64,000 bases of DNA. Source: Proteiniborus sp. MB09-C3. Its GTDB lineage: Bacteria > Bacillota > Clostridia > Tissierellales > Proteiniboraceae. Of the stretch, positions 54,357-63,185 are shown in pieces (position 1 is the stretch's first letter; every line of letters starts with the position of its first letter). A program made the position numbers and the translations under genes. Where the stretch lies: assembly GCF_030263895.1 (NCBI RefSeq), contig NZ_CP127161.1:868001-932000 (forward strand), read 5' to 3'. The notes beneath the pieces are model-generated. The model saw only the letters and a list, made by a program, of their open reading frames with translations, did not search any database and was not told the DNA's origin.

Positions 54357-54627
54357 ATGACGGAGAGAAAAATATCAAAACTTGTTTACAGAGAGTTGGA
54401 GAGGGTGAGAGCCAGCAATAAGAAGATATATAATATTCACTCCTAAGCAGATTCGTTAAACGATTGTTCAAGTAGGCGAATCCGAAGGCCCATCGTTACA
54501 GGGGATAGGACTGTTAGGTCTGATGAGTGATGACATTGTCATAATTAGGGTGGTACCACGGAAATATAATCTTTCGTCCCTATAAATATAGCTTTTGGCT
54601 ATATTTGTAGGAGCGAAAGATTTTTTT
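54357..54627 (+). promoter_or_regulatory. T-box leader with terminator/antiterminator, probable Phe or Tyr specifier
   Basis: Stem I base GGAG (54362-54365) pairs with CTCC (54440-54443), and ATATC (54372-54376) with GATAT (54425-54429), with a GAGAGTTGG and GGTGAGAG apical region. The specifier loop 3' strand (54430-54439) contains TTC (Phe, 54436-54438) followed by A and the stem, or alternatively TAT (Tyr). The T-box sequence AGGGTGGTACCACGG (54547-54561) has the bulge TGGT, which pairs with a tRNA ending ACCA. The terminator (54571-54627) has long arms and seven T. Uncharged tRNA should switch the transporter on. Confidence 0.92.
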
Positions 54628-54665
54628 ATTCCCAAAAACACAAAAATATTTAGGAGGAAAAGCAA

Positions 54666-55637
54666 ATGAAAAAAAGTATGAGTAATAAGTTGATGGTATT
54701 AGTAGTGATTGGAGTGCTAGTATTAGCAGGATGTGGAAGCGACGGAAGCGAAACTGCATATAGAATAGGAATTAGCCAGTTAACAGAACATCCTGCATTA
54801 GATGATGCTAGAAGAGGCTTTGAAGATGGATTGAAGGAATTAGGTATAAACGCAGATATTGATTTGAAAAATGCTCAAGGAGACATAGCAAATACAACAA
54901 CCATAGCACAAAAGTTTGTGAGGGATAAAGTAGATTTAATATTTGCTATATCTACGTCAGCGGCACAAAGTGCAAAACAAGTATCACCGGAAATTCCTGT
55001 ATTGTTTAGTGCAGTAACAGATCCAGTAAAAGCAGGCATAGTTAATGATTGGAAAAATGTAGGAGGCAATATAACTGGAACATCGGACATGGCTCCAACA
55101 GCTTCCCAATTAAAAATGTTTAAAGCCATAGATCCTAGTATAAAGAAAATAGGAATTTTATATAACACAAGTGAATCTAATTCAGAAATTCAAATAGAAG
55201 AAGTGAAGAATCTTGCACCTGGAGAAGGACTGGAGGTAGTAACAGTTGGAGTGAGCAACATAAATGAGCTTCCTCAGGCTGTAGATTCTATAATGAGAAA
55301 AATAGACGCATTATATATAATAAGCGACAACATGATTGCCTCATCAGTAGAATTAGTGTCAAAAGCATTAATAGAAAACAATATGATATCTGTATCAGCA
55401 GAGGAAACTCAAGTAAGAGGCGGTATACTCGTAACCAATGGTCTTAACTACTATGAACTAGGTAAACAAACTGCTGTAATGGCTAAAGAAATACTAGTTG
55501 ATAAAAAGGATATTTCCACAATTCCTGTTGGTGTAGCTGAAAAAACTATAGTAACAGTAAATCAAAAAACTTTAGAAGCACTGGGACTAGACGAGGATCT
55601 GCCTCTATTCAAGGATGCTGTAAAGATTGGAAAATAA
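54666..55637 (+). CDS. ABC substrate-binding lipoprotein, TrpX/YtrF-like (ABC_sub_bind)
   Basis: 323 residues. Lipobox VLAGC (Cys23). The mature fold has YRIGISQLTEHPALDDARRG, FAISTSAAQSAKQ, VLFSAVTDPVKAGIV and NITGTSDMAPTASQLKMFKA, the PF04392 family often called TrpX. With the next two genes it forms a three-part importer. The T-box upstream implies an amino acid ligand; TrpX-like proteins are usually assigned to tryptophan, but the leader argues for phenylalanine or tyrosine here. AGGAGG precedes ATG 54666. Confidence 0.88.
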   Translation: MKKSMSNKLMVLVVIGVLVLAGCGSDGSETAYRIGISQLTEHPALDDARRGFEDGLKELGINADIDLKNAQGDIANTTTIAQKFVRDKVDLIFAISTSAAQSAKQVSPEIPVLFSAVTDPVKAGIVNDWKNVGGNITGTSDMAPTASQLKMFKAIDPSIKKIGILYNTSESNSEIQIEEVKNLAPGEGLEVVTVGVSNINELPQAVDSIMRKIDALYIISDNMIASSVELVSKALIENNMISVSAEETQVRGGILVTNGLNYYELGKQTAVMAKEILVDKKDISTIPVGVAEKTIVTVNQKTLEALGLDEDLPLFKDAVKIGK

Positions 55638-55679
55638 GTATTTATAATAAATTAGTTTAAAGAGATTGGGGAGTTGATT

Positions 55680-56579
55680 ATGATTTCATTAATTATGACA
55701 TCCTTAGAACAAGGATTTATTTTTGCAGTATTAGCTATGGGTGTGTTTCTAACATATAAGGTGCTCGATATAGCAGATCTCTCTGTAGAAGGGACTTTCC
55801 CCATGGGAGCTTTTGTATTTGCTAAATTCATTGCCATGGGAGTGAATCCCATAGTAAGCACTTTATTATCTTTTGGCTTTGGTGCTTTGGCTGGATTAGT
55901 AACAGGAATTTTTTATATTAAGTTAAGAATAAAACCACTATTAGCTGGGATATTAACTATGACTATATTATATTCGACTAATCTTAGAATATACGGAAAG
56001 GCAAATATTCCGCTTTTCAGCTATGAATCAATATTTGATATAGGACCAGTTTTGGTAGTCTTGATGGTGATAGTATTGCTAATAAAGATAATATTAGATT
56101 TATTTCTAAAAACAGAAACAGGTTATTTATTAATAGCAACAGGAGATAATGAAACCCTTGTGAGATCTCTTGGAGCCAATAGCAATAAATACAAGCTCAT
56201 AGGGCTTATGATAGCAAATGGATTTGTAGGACTAAGCGGAGCCTTAATGGCACAAATGCAAGGATTTGCAGAGATAACAATGGGCAACTCTATTATAGTA
56301 GTCGCACTTGCTTCAATTATAATAGGCGATACTATAGGAAAAAATTCAAGTAAAATTAAAAATACGACTAGAGCTATATTAGGTGCACTGGTGTATAAGA
56401 TCATTGGTGGAATTGCAATAGAATTAGGATTAGAGCCTACTGATTTGAAAGCCATAAGTGCATTAATAGTAATAGTCTTTATAGCATATAACAACCTTGC
56501 AGCTGATTATTTAGGGAGAAGAAAAAAAGAAGGAGGAAGGAACCATGTTGAGAATAGTAAACTTATCAAAGAGCTTTAA
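55680..56579 (+). CDS. ABC permease, TrpY-like (BPD_transp_2)
   Basis: 299 residues from ATG 55680, about eight or nine membrane segments of the branched-chain/sugar-type permease family. Characteristic LGMVG-like stretch is FVGLSGALMAQMQGFAEITM, with IVVALASIIIGDTIG after it. GGGGAG is 6 bp before ATG 55680; the in-frame TTG at 55674 is less likely. It overlaps the ATPase gene by 35 bp. Confidence 0.9.
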   Translation: MISLIMTSLEQGFIFAVLAMGVFLTYKVLDIADLSVEGTFPMGAFVFAKFIAMGVNPIVSTLLSFGFGALAGLVTGIFYIKLRIKPLLAGILTMTILYSTNLRIYGKANIPLFSYESIFDIGPVLVVLMVIVLLIKIILDLFLKTETGYLLIATGDNETLVRSLGANSNKYKLIGLMIANGFVGLSGALMAQMQGFAEITMGNSIIVVALASIIIGDTIGKNSSKIKNTTRAILGALVYKIIGGIAIELGLEPTDLKAISALIVIVFIAYNNLAADYLGRRKKEGGRNHVENSKLIKEL

Positions 56580-57315
56580 TACAGGAACGGATAATGAGAT
56601 TAATATATTCAATAGCTTGAATTTAGAAATTGAAGAAAACAAATGTACAGTAATAATTGGTTCTAATGGCTGTGGCAAAAGTACCCTTCTTAATATGATA
56701 AGTGGTAGCATATCAACAGACAAAGGTCAGATAATACTAAAAGGCAAAGATATATCTAAGACAAGGGAAGAAAAAAGAGCCTCTTATATAGGAAGAGTTT
56801 ACCAGAATCCATCCATGGGGGTATCTCCTTCTCTTACTATATTAGAGAATATGTCCTTAGCAGACAGAAAAGGAGAGAAGTTTACCCTGAGAAGGCTTAT
56901 AAGAAAAAGTGAGATAGAGAGATATGTGAAGCTGCTAAAAACTTTAGATCTAGGCTTAGAGAATAAATTAAATACAAAAGTAAAATTTTTATCCGGTGGT
57001 CAAAGACAATCTCTTTCTCTGGTAATGGCCGCTATGAAGCATCCTGATTTATTGCTCTTAGATGAACATACGGCAGCGTTAGATCCGAAGACTTCTAATG
57101 TAATAATGAGAAAAACTAAGGAGCTTATAGAAAAGTACTCAATAACAACTATAATGATTTCTCACAATATGAGAGACGCAATAGAGTATTCAGATAGGAT
57201 AATAATGCTTGATAAGGGAGAAGTAGTGTTGGACAAGTCAAGTAAGGATGTAACGGAAAAAGAACTAATTGAAATATATAGAACAAAGCTTGATCTAGAA
57301 GGAAAAGCGTCTTAG
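56545..57315 (+). CDS. ABC ATPase, TrpZ-like
   Basis: 256 residues. Walker A GSNGCGKSTLLN, Q-loop GRVYQNPSMGVSPSLTILEN, signature FLSGGQRQSLSLVMAAM, Walker B LLLLDEHTAALDP with His where most have Pro, and H-loop MISHNMRDAI. The EHTAALD variant is typical of this TrpZ-like subgroup. AGGAGG is upstream. Last gene of the T-box-controlled importer. Confidence 0.9.
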   Translation: MLRIVNLSKSFNTGTDNEINIFNSLNLEIEENKCTVIIGSNGCGKSTLLNMISGSISTDKGQIILKGKDISKTREEKRASYIGRVYQNPSMGVSPSLTILENMSLADRKGEKFTLRRLIRKSEIERYVKLLKTLDLGLENKLNTKVKFLSGGQRQSLSLVMAAMKHPDLLLLDEHTAALDPKTSNVIMRKTKELIEKYSITTIMISHNMRDAIEYSDRIIMLDKGEVVLDKSSKDVTEKELIEIYRTKLDLEGKAS

Positions 57316-57331
57316 AAAATAAAGATATGGA

Positions 57332-57360
57332 TTGAAAAAAGTACGGTATTATAATATATT
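57332..57360 (+). promoter_or_regulatory. Promoter of the flavin oxidoreductase gene
   Basis: TTGAAA (57332-57337), 17-bp spacer, TATATT (57355-57360), 30 bp before the chosen start. Confidence 0.55.
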
Positions 57361-57389
57361 TATATTAAAATCAAATGAAAGGTTGGGAA

Positions 57390-58442
57390 ATGATGAGTTC
57401 ACTTTTTACATCTCAAAAAATTAAGAATTTGGAAGTGAAGAATAGAATTGTATTACCACCTATGGTATGCTTTACATTCGCCTCAGAGAATGGCTTTGTA
57501 TCTGAAAAGAATATTAAACATTATGAGGCAATGGCAAAGGGTGGTTCTGGCCTAATTATTGTGGAAGCAGCATGTGTAAATAAAAGTGGAAGATTATCTA
57601 CGGACCAGCTTGGAATTTGGTCTGATGATTATATCGATGGATTAAGGAGACTGGCACAAGTTTGTCATGAGCATGGTGCCAAGGTTACTATACAGCTTCA
57701 TCATGCGGGACTTAGAACTTCTAAGCTTATTAATGAAGACACTATAACTTCCTCAGATTATGATAATGGAAAAATATCTGCTAGAGCCATGACAAAGGAA
57801 GAAATACATGCATTAGAGGAAGACTTCATCAATGCTGCCATTAGAGCAGAAAAGGCTGGCTTTGATGGTGTTGAACTTCATGGTGCTCATTCCTATCTTA
57901 TGACACAGTTCTTTTCAACTAAAGTAAATAAGCGGACAGATGAATATGGTGGAAGTCTTGATAATAGATTGAGATTTACACAGGAGATACTAGAAGGAAT
58001 CAAACAGAAGGTTAGTGATGATTTTATTGTTGGAATTAGAATGGGCAGCAATGAAAATGACCTAGAAACTAGTATTGATATGGCTAAGAAATTTGAAGCT
58101 ATGGGGATGGACTATCTTCATATTTCTACTGGCTTTGACAATACTCCAATAGACCAAGAGATACCAGAAGATTTTCCTTGTAATTGGATTGTATATGGAG
58201 CAGCAAAAATAAAAGAGTATGTGAGTATTCCAGTAATTGCAGTAAATTCAATTAAAACAGCAGAGGCTGCCAATTATTTAATTGACAACAATTTAGTTGA
58301 ATTTGTTGCTATAGGCAGAGCCCAGCTTGCAGACCATGATTTTGTAAATCATATAAAAGAAAATGAACCTATAATTACATGCTTAAGATGTAAGCCATGT
58401 AAATGGTTCACAAATGGAGATAATTGCCCAAGACATTTGTAA
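57390..58442 (+). CDS. NADH:flavin oxidoreductase of the Old Yellow Enzyme family, shortened
   Basis: 350 residues. FMN TIM barrel: NLEVKNRIVLPPMVCFTFAS, IVEAACVNKSGR, IQLHHAGLRTS, DFINAAIRAEKAGFDGVELH with GAHSYLMTQFFST, and VAIGRAQLADHDFV. The barrel ends in a Cys cluster CLRCKPCKWFTNGDNC (CxxCxxCx8C), an altered form of the [4Fe-4S] site of 2-enoate and 2,4-dienoyl-CoA reductases. The usual C-terminal FAD/NAD domain (~300 residues) is absent. It may take electrons from a separate protein. The start at 57390 is 9 bp after AAAGG; the ATG at 57375 lacks an RBS. Confidence 0.85.
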   Translation: MMSSLFTSQKIKNLEVKNRIVLPPMVCFTFASENGFVSEKNIKHYEAMAKGGSGLIIVEAACVNKSGRLSTDQLGIWSDDYIDGLRRLAQVCHEHGAKVTIQLHHAGLRTSKLINEDTITSSDYDNGKISARAMTKEEIHALEEDFINAAIRAEKAGFDGVELHGAHSYLMTQFFSTKVNKRTDEYGGSLDNRLRFTQEILEGIKQKVSDDFIVGIRMGSNENDLETSIDMAKKFEAMGMDYLHISTGFDNTPIDQEIPEDFPCNWIVYGAAKIKEYVSIPVIAVNSIKTAEAANYLIDNNLVEFVAIGRAQLADHDFVNHIKENEPIITCLRCKPCKWFTNGDNCPRHL

Positions 58443-58451
58443 TATTTAATA

Positions 58452-58489
58452 AAAGAGAACTGCTCCTTTGAAATTGAGCAGTTCTCTTT
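58452..58489. terminator. Bidirectional terminator
   Basis: 14-bp perfect arms (AAAGAGAACTGCTC at 58452-58465, complement at 58476-58489) with a 10-nt loop, between the convergent flavin reductase and methionine gamma-lyase genes. Confidence 0.87.
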
Positions 58490-58500
58490 CATATTCAAGC

Positions 58501-59703
58501 TTACAGTATTAAATTTAAAGCATTATTTAAGTCTTCTATTATGTCACTGCATGTTTCAAGTCCTACAGATAATCTAACTAAGCCCTCACTTATTCCAGCA
58601 GCAGCCCTTTCCTCAGGGGAATATGGTGAATGAGTCATTGAAGCAGGATGCTGAATTAATGTTTCTGTATCTCCTAAGCTTACAGCAGTTTTGCAAAGAT
58701 GTGTATTATTAATGACTTTTTTACCTTCTTCAATTCCACCTTTTAACTCAAAGGCAATAATAGCTCCAGGCAACTTCATCTGCGCTTTAGCTAGATTATA
58801 TTGCTCAAAGCTCTCTAGTCCAGGATAATATACTTTTTCAACTGCGGCATGAGAGTCTAAGAAATTAGCAATCTCCATAGCATTTTGGCAGTGCTTTTCC
58901 ATTCTTATTTCTAGGGTTTTCATACCTCTCATAATTAGAAAAGCATCAAATGGACTTAAACAAGAACCAGTCATATCTTTTATACCTACAAGACGTACTT
59001 CATTTATAAACTCTTGCTTTCCTGCCACAAATCCAGCAATAACGTCTCCATGACCGTTTAGATACTTTGTAGCTGAATGCACGACTACATCTGCACCAAG
59101 CTCTATAGGCCTTTGAATATAAGGTGTAGCAAAGGTATTATCTACTACTACTAAACAATTTTCATTTTGATGGGCGATATGAGATATAGCCTTGATATCA
59201 GAAATTATTAAAGTTGGATTAGCAGGAGTTTCTAAATATACTACTCTAGTGTTGTCTCTCATAGCATTTCTAACGTTTTCAGGGTCAGTAGTATCTACGA
59301 AGGTAACATCAACTCCAAATCTAGTTAATCCATGATTTATATAGGCAAAGGTACAGCCATAAAGAGTTTCAGCAGCAACAATATGGTCACCAGCCTTTAA
59401 AGCTGTCCACAAAACTGAAGATACTGCTCCCATACCCGAAGCAGTAGATACACAGGCTTCTGCACCCTCTAATATTGCAACTTTTTCTTCAACTTGAGAG
59501 TTTGTTGGATTACCTAATCTAGTGTATATATATCCGTCTTCTTCTAAAGCAAATCTTCTGCCGCCCTGTTCTGCAGAGTCAAATACAAAGGTTGAAGTCT
59601 GATAAATAGGAGTAACTAATGCACCAGTTGCTGCATCTTTTTTATGCCCCCCGTGTATAGCCTTTGTTCCAAACCCCATAGTCTCTAATTTTTCCCTATC
59701 CAT
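58501..59703 (-). CDS. megL: Methionine gamma-lyase (PLP, Cys/Met metabolism family)
   Basis: 400 residues, full length. PLP-binding Lys213 in [19 protein letters not shown] near 60-67; the active-site loop [11 protein letters not shown] has both Tyr115 and Cys117, and this Cys distinguishes methionine gamma-lyase from cystathionine enzymes. The enzyme splits methionine to methanethiol, ammonia and 2-oxobutyrate, a fermentable product. AGGAGGAC precedes ATG 59703. A sigma-54-type promoter lies just upstream, next to the TyrR-like activator gene, so it is probably induced by an amino acid under sigma-54 control. Confidence 0.93.
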   Translation of the reverse strand: MDREKLETMGFGTKAIHGGHKKDAATGALVTPIYQTSTFVFDSAEQGGRRFALEEDGYIYTRLGNPTNSQVEEKVAILEGAEACVSTASGMGAVSSVLWTALKAGDHIVAAETLYGCTFAYINHGLTRFGVDVTFVDTTDPENVRNAMRDNTRVVYLETPANPTLIISDIKAISHIAHQNENCLVVVDNTFATPYIQRPIELGADVVVHSATKYLNGHGDVIAGFVAGKQEFINEVRLVGIKDMTGSCLSPFDAFLIMRGMKTLEIRMEKHCQNAMEIANFLDSHAAVEKVYYPGLESFEQYNLAKAQMKLPGAIIAFELKGGIEEGKKVINNTHLCKTAVSLGDTETLIQHPASMTHSPYSPEERAAAGISEGLVRLSVGLETCSDIIEDLNNALNLIL

Positions 59704-59747
59704 ATATGTCCTCCTCGAATCAAGATTTTATTTGCTACTTATATTAC

Positions 59748-59766
59748 AAGCAACAAATATACCAAA
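59748..59766 (-). promoter_or_regulatory. Sigma-54 (-24/-12) promoter of megL
   Basis: On the minus strand TTGG (59765-59762) and GC (59751-59750) are separated by exactly 10 bp, within TTGGTATATTTGTTGCT. This fits TGG-N10-GC of RpoN promoters. The predicted start is about 35 bp before ATG 59703. A sigma-54 activator gene lies immediately upstream. Confidence 0.65.
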
Positions 59767-59811
59767 ATCATGACAATAGGGAAAAAGGTACATAATATCT
59801 TTAAATAGCCA

Positions 59812-59826
59812 TTTCATATGATGAAA
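59812..59826. promoter_or_regulatory. Dyad, candidate upstream activator site 1
   Basis: TTTCAT-ATG-ATGAAA, a 15-bp perfect dyad about 60 bp upstream of the -24/-12 promoter, at the distance expected for an enhancer-binding protein. Confidence 0.45.
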
Positions 59827-59888
59827 AAGTAATGTAAAAAAACTAGTGGAAAGTTTTCAGACCATAAACGAAACAAAGTGGCAATATT

Positions 59889-59906
59889 AGTTTCCATTAG
59901 GAAACT
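59889..59906. promoter_or_regulatory. Dyad, candidate upstream activator site 2 or regulator terminator
   Basis: AGTTTCC-N4-GGAAACT, a perfect 18-bp dyad about 140 bp upstream of the sigma-54 promoter and 5 bp beyond the stop of the activator gene. No T-run follows on the minus strand, so an activator site is at least as likely as a terminator. Confidence 0.45.
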
Positions 59907-59910
59907 TTAC

Positions 59911-61473
59911 TTACCACTTTATATTATATCTTTTTATCTTATTTATAATAGTAGTATGAGAAACACCTAAAATCTTAGCAGCAGACCTAATACTTTTGTT
60001 TTTTCTTAAAGCATTTATAATTGTTTTCTTTTCGCAGTCCTCAATTACTTCCCTTAATGATAGTTTATCGCTAAAGTCCATACATGGCTGAGGCTCTGAT
60101 ATATTTTTATGTGGAGTTATGATTAAATTATCTGTTTTCAACAATTTATTTTCACAGAGGTTCATTGCTCTTTCTATAACATTTTGCAGCTCTCTAACAT
60201 TGCCATGCCAATTATGCTTCATAAGCCTATTAATAAATTCTATTTCTGCTCCTTCTACCTTCTTGTCTAATTTTTTATTTAATTTATTTATGAAAAAGGA
60301 CACAAGCAATGGAATATCATCAAGCCTATCTCTAAGAGGTGGAATATGTATAGGTATGACATTTAATCTATAATATAGATCTTCTCTAAATGTGTTATTA
60401 TCAATCATTTCTTCTAGATTTTTATTAGTAGCGGCTATGATTCTAACGTCAATTTCTTCTTCCTTTGTGCTGCCTATTTTTCTAATGCTTTTTTCTTGTA
60501 GGGCTCTCAAAAGCTTTGCTTGCATGGCTCCAGAAAGCTCGCCAATTTCATCTAAAAACAGTGTGCCACCATCAGCTTCCTTAAAAAGTCCATCCTTTCC
60601 ACCTTCTATAGCACCAGTAAAGCTTCCTTTTTCATACCCGAATAACTCGCTTTCAATTAAACTATCAGGCAAAGCTGCACAATTTAATGTTACGAAGCTT
60701 TTATTTTTGCGACTGCTTAGTCTCTGAATGGCTTTTGCAAATAACTCTTTTCCAGTGCCGCTTTCTCCACGCAATAAAATAGTAGAGTCACTTTTAGCTA
60801 CTAGCTTGGAGACTTCTTTGACCTTTTCAATTGAAGGACTATTTCCAACAATATCTTTAAATATCCCTTCGTTATTTGCAGAGATGATATTAGCTATCTG
60901 TATAGTTTTTTTGACATCCTTTATAGATATTACAGCCCCAAGGGTTCTATCGTTATCATCTTTAATAAGGCTCTCAGTAGTTATATATTGTTTATTATTA
61001 GTATTTTCTATATTAAAATGAAAGTTATTATGTACATTTTCTTTTCGCATTAAATTGGAGATAGATGAGTTGTTATTTATTAGATTCCTTATATCTGTCC
61101 CTAAAACATCTTCTTTTTTGCAATTGAAAATATTTTCGCAATAATTATTAAAAATCTCAATTTTAAAATCTTTATTTATAGAAATTATTCCATCATCTAC
61201 GGAATTGATGATAGCATAAAGCTTTCTTTCATTTGTTTCATATGAAAGTAGCTCTATTTCATCTATGGAAATAACGCCATTTATTTTTAACAATTTATTT
61301 ATTAGTAAATTCTTTTTTTTGCTATCTATTTTTCCTATTTTTACGCAGACTTTTTTTGGTGATACTTCTAAGGAATTAAGATTTATATTAGCTGAATAGA
61401 TTTCAGATAATATGGCTAGTGTCATACCAATTCTATCTTCTGTAATTATTTTAAATCGAATAAATTCATTCAT
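59911..61473 (-). CDS. Sigma-54-dependent activator, TyrR-like (ACT-PAS-AAA+-Fis)
   Basis: 520 residues. An N-terminal ACT domain (~4-75, amino-acid binding) and a PAS domain (~84-190) precede the AAA+ core (~205-430) with Walker A GESGTGKE (236-243), the sigma-54 loop GSFTGA (283-288) and Walker B TLFLDEIGE. A TyrR-type helix-turn-helix ends the protein (SIRSAAKILGVSHTTIINKI). The domain order matches TyrR, but the intact GSFTGA means it can activate sigma-54, as in other Firmicute members. ATG 61473 is chosen with GGTGAT close upstream. It is divergent from the c-di-AMP unit and probably activates megL. Confidence 0.9.
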   Translation of the reverse strand: MNEFIRFKIITEDRIGMTLAILSEIYSANINLNSLEVSPKKVCVKIGKIDSKKKNLLINKLLKINGVISIDEIELLSYETNERKLYAIINSVDDGIISINKDFKIEIFNNYCENIFNCKKEDVLGTDIRNLINNNSSISNLMRKENVHNNFHFNIENTNNKQYITTESLIKDDNDRTLGAVISIKDVKKTIQIANIISANNEGIFKDIVGNSPSIEKVKEVSKLVAKSDSTILLRGESGTGKELFAKAIQRLSSRKNKSFVTLNCAALPDSLIESELFGYEKGSFTGAIEGGKDGLFKEADGGTLFLDEIGELSGAMQAKLLRALQEKSIRKIGSTKEEEIDVRIIAATNKNLEEMIDNNTFREDLYYRLNVIPIHIPPLRDRLDDIPLLVSFFINKLNKKLDKKVEGAEIEFINRLMKHNWHGNVRELQNVIERAMNLCENKLLKTDNLIITPHKNISEPQPCMDFSDKLSLREVIEDCEKKTIINALRKNKSIRSAAKILGVSHTTIINKIKRYNIKW

Positions 61474-61784
61474 ATTTATCACCAGCTCCAACAGATTTTC
61501 AATAAAGAAGGCATCATAAACCATATTCAATTTTTCTATGAAAAATCCTTTAAATAAATCTAAGAAAAACCCTTCTTGATAAAAAACATATATTTTTTCA
61601 AAAAAATTTAATGATCAATTGAAAAACTAAATCAGACTTTGTGAAGTTGAATTTGGGCATAGTTTCAAGAGGTCTGCTATAAAAAAGTTTTTTTGTAAGA
61701 CTAAATTAGACTGCAATGTAAAAAGGAGTCTAATTTACTTTTACAACTAAGGAGACTGTCAAAGAAAGATATAAATTTTTGTAC

Positions 61785-61813
61785 TTGCAATCTTAGGAAA
61801 CTTATGGTATAAT
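61785..61813 (+). promoter_or_regulatory. Promoter of the c-di-AMP-riboswitch operon
   Basis: TTGCAA (61785-61790), 17-bp spacer, TATAAT (61808-61813). The predicted start, near 61820, is just before the riboswitch. The region from here back to the TyrR-like gene (about 310 bp) shows no other feature. Confidence 0.85.
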
Positions 61814-61845
61814 TGTAAAACGGATTGTATAAACTAAATATAGTA

Positions 61846-62005
61846 TCGCTGAATTCTCTAGAGAAGCGGGGGAACCAATTTTTAGGGGTGAATCCGATTT
61901 AGGAGGGGCTACCCTTTAGCCCTAACCCGACAGCTAACCTCGTAAGCGTAGAAGGGGGCAGTATATTATACTGATTTGAAACCCATGGAGCCCCATGGTT
62001 TTTTT
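61846..62005 (+). promoter_or_regulatory. c-di-AMP riboswitch (ydaO/yuaA motif) with terminator
   Basis: Aptamer landmarks of ydaO: GCGGGGGAACCAATT (61866-61880), AGGGGTGAATCC (61884-61895), paired GGGGCTA/TAGCCC arms, and the strongly conserved CCGACAGCTAACCTCGTAAG (61927-61946). A terminator follows: CCATGG repeats at 61983 and 61993 with T-run 61999-62005. ydaO riboswitches usually shut off expression when c-di-AMP is high. The start follows a strong promoter; the gene controlled is the opine-dehydrogenase-like one. Confidence 0.88.
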
Positions 62006-62066
62006 GACCCCCAAATTTTAGTTTACGTAATGTAGTAGTAAATATTATTTGGAGAGGATGATTTTA

Positions 62067-63185
62067 TTGAAAAAAGAGCTCACTTATTGTATTATTGGTG
62101 CTGGCAACGGTGGAATTGCTATGGCAGGATACCTTGCTAAGATCGGATACAAGGTAAACCTGTACAATAGGACATTAGAAAAGATTCTTCCTCTGATGAA
62201 AGATAGGATTATCTACCTTACAGGTGAGGAAAATGGGCACGGAGTGCTGAACAAAGTAACAAGCAATATGGAAGAGGCTATTAAAGATGTTGACATAATA
62301 ATGGTAACTGTTCCTGCCATTGGACATTATTATATTGCTAAAGAAATGGCTCCTTATTTAAAGGATGGTCAAATAATAATACTAAATCCAGGTCGAACTG
62401 GAGGGGCTTTAGAGGTATATGAAACCCTATTAAGAGAAAGAAAGAAGAATAATATAATAGTGGCAGAAGCTCAAACCTTCATTTATGCCTCTAGATCAAC
62501 GGCATTTAATCATGCGCATATTTTTAAATCTAAAAAGGAAGTAACTCTAGCTGCAATACCAGCCATAAAAACAAATTATGTATTAGAGCTTATCAACGAG
62601 GCATATCCTCAGTTTATATCAGCAAAAGATGTTCTAGAAACTAGCATCAACAACTACGGTGCAATATTTCATCCAGCACCTACACTTCTGAACAGCGGGC
62701 ATATCGAAAGGGGAGCACCCTTTGAATATTATACCGAAGGAATTACACCATCAATAGGAAATTTTCTGGAGAAAATAGACAGAGAAAGAATGGAACTAGG
62801 GAGAATGCTTCAGGTAGAGACAGTATCAGCCACTGAATGGTTAAAGGAGACCTATGGCACAAAAGGTGAAACTATCTTTGAAGCTGTTCAGAATAATCCA
62901 GCATATAAAGGATTACAAGCACCACAGGGACTACATATTAGATATATTTACGAGGATGTTCCATATAGCTTAGTACCTATGGAATCGATGGCCTGCAGCT
63001 TAGGAATGAAAACTCCGGCTATATCTTCAATAATTAATGTAGCTCAATTAATGACAAACAGAGACTTTAGAGAAGAAGGTAGAACAGCAGATAGATTGGG
63101 ATTAGAAGGATTGACAATTGCAGAAATGCATATGCTGGCAAGGAGAGGAACAATAGTCAAGAGAAGGTTGGAAGAGGTGGTTTAA
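62067..63185 (+). CDS. Opine (octopine/nopaline) dehydrogenase family protein
   Basis: About 372 residues. N-terminal Rossmann fold with CIIGAGNGGIAMAGYLAKIG, then IIMVTVPAIGHYYIAKEM and IILNPGRTGGALE. C-terminal helical opine-dehydrogenase domain has INNYGAIFHPAPTLLNSGHI with the catalytic His, FEYYTEGITPSIG, and TIFEAVQNNPAYKGLQAPQG. The family joins an amino acid to a 2-oxo acid, or oxidises the product. Start is TTG 62067, 9 bp after AGAGG; ATG 62058 and TTG 62049 also exist. It is under a c-di-AMP riboswitch and overlaps the next gene by one base. Confidence 0.85.
   Translation: MKKELTYCIIGAGNGGIAMAGYLAKIGYKVNLYNRTLEKILPLMKDRIIYLTGEENGHGVLNKVTSNMEEAIKDVDIIMVTVPAIGHYYIAKEMAPYLKDGQIIILNPGRTGGALEVYETLLRERKKNNIIVAEAQTFIYASRSTAFNHAHIFKSKKEVTLAAIPAIKTNYVLELINEAYPQFISAKDVLETSINNYGAIFHPAPTLLNSGHIERGAPFEYYTEGITPSIGNFLEKIDRERMELGRMLQVETVSATEWLKETYGTKGETIFEAVQNNPAYKGLQAPQGLHIRYIYEDVPYSLVPMESMACSLGMKTPAISSIINVAQLMTNRDFREEGRTADRLGLEGLTIAEMHMLARRGTIVKRRLEEVV

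Noticed and set aside
54357-54450. TGG at about 54397-54399 in the T-box leader read as a Trp specifier
   Set aside because: It is in the apical part of Stem I, not in the specifier loop, and the discriminator-pairing bulge TGGT does not fit tRNA-Trp.
61600-61730. Sigma-54 promoter for the opine-dehydrogenase operon
   Set aside because: No GG-N10-GC pair with -24/-12 character was found, while a strong sigma-A promoter sits at 61785-61813.
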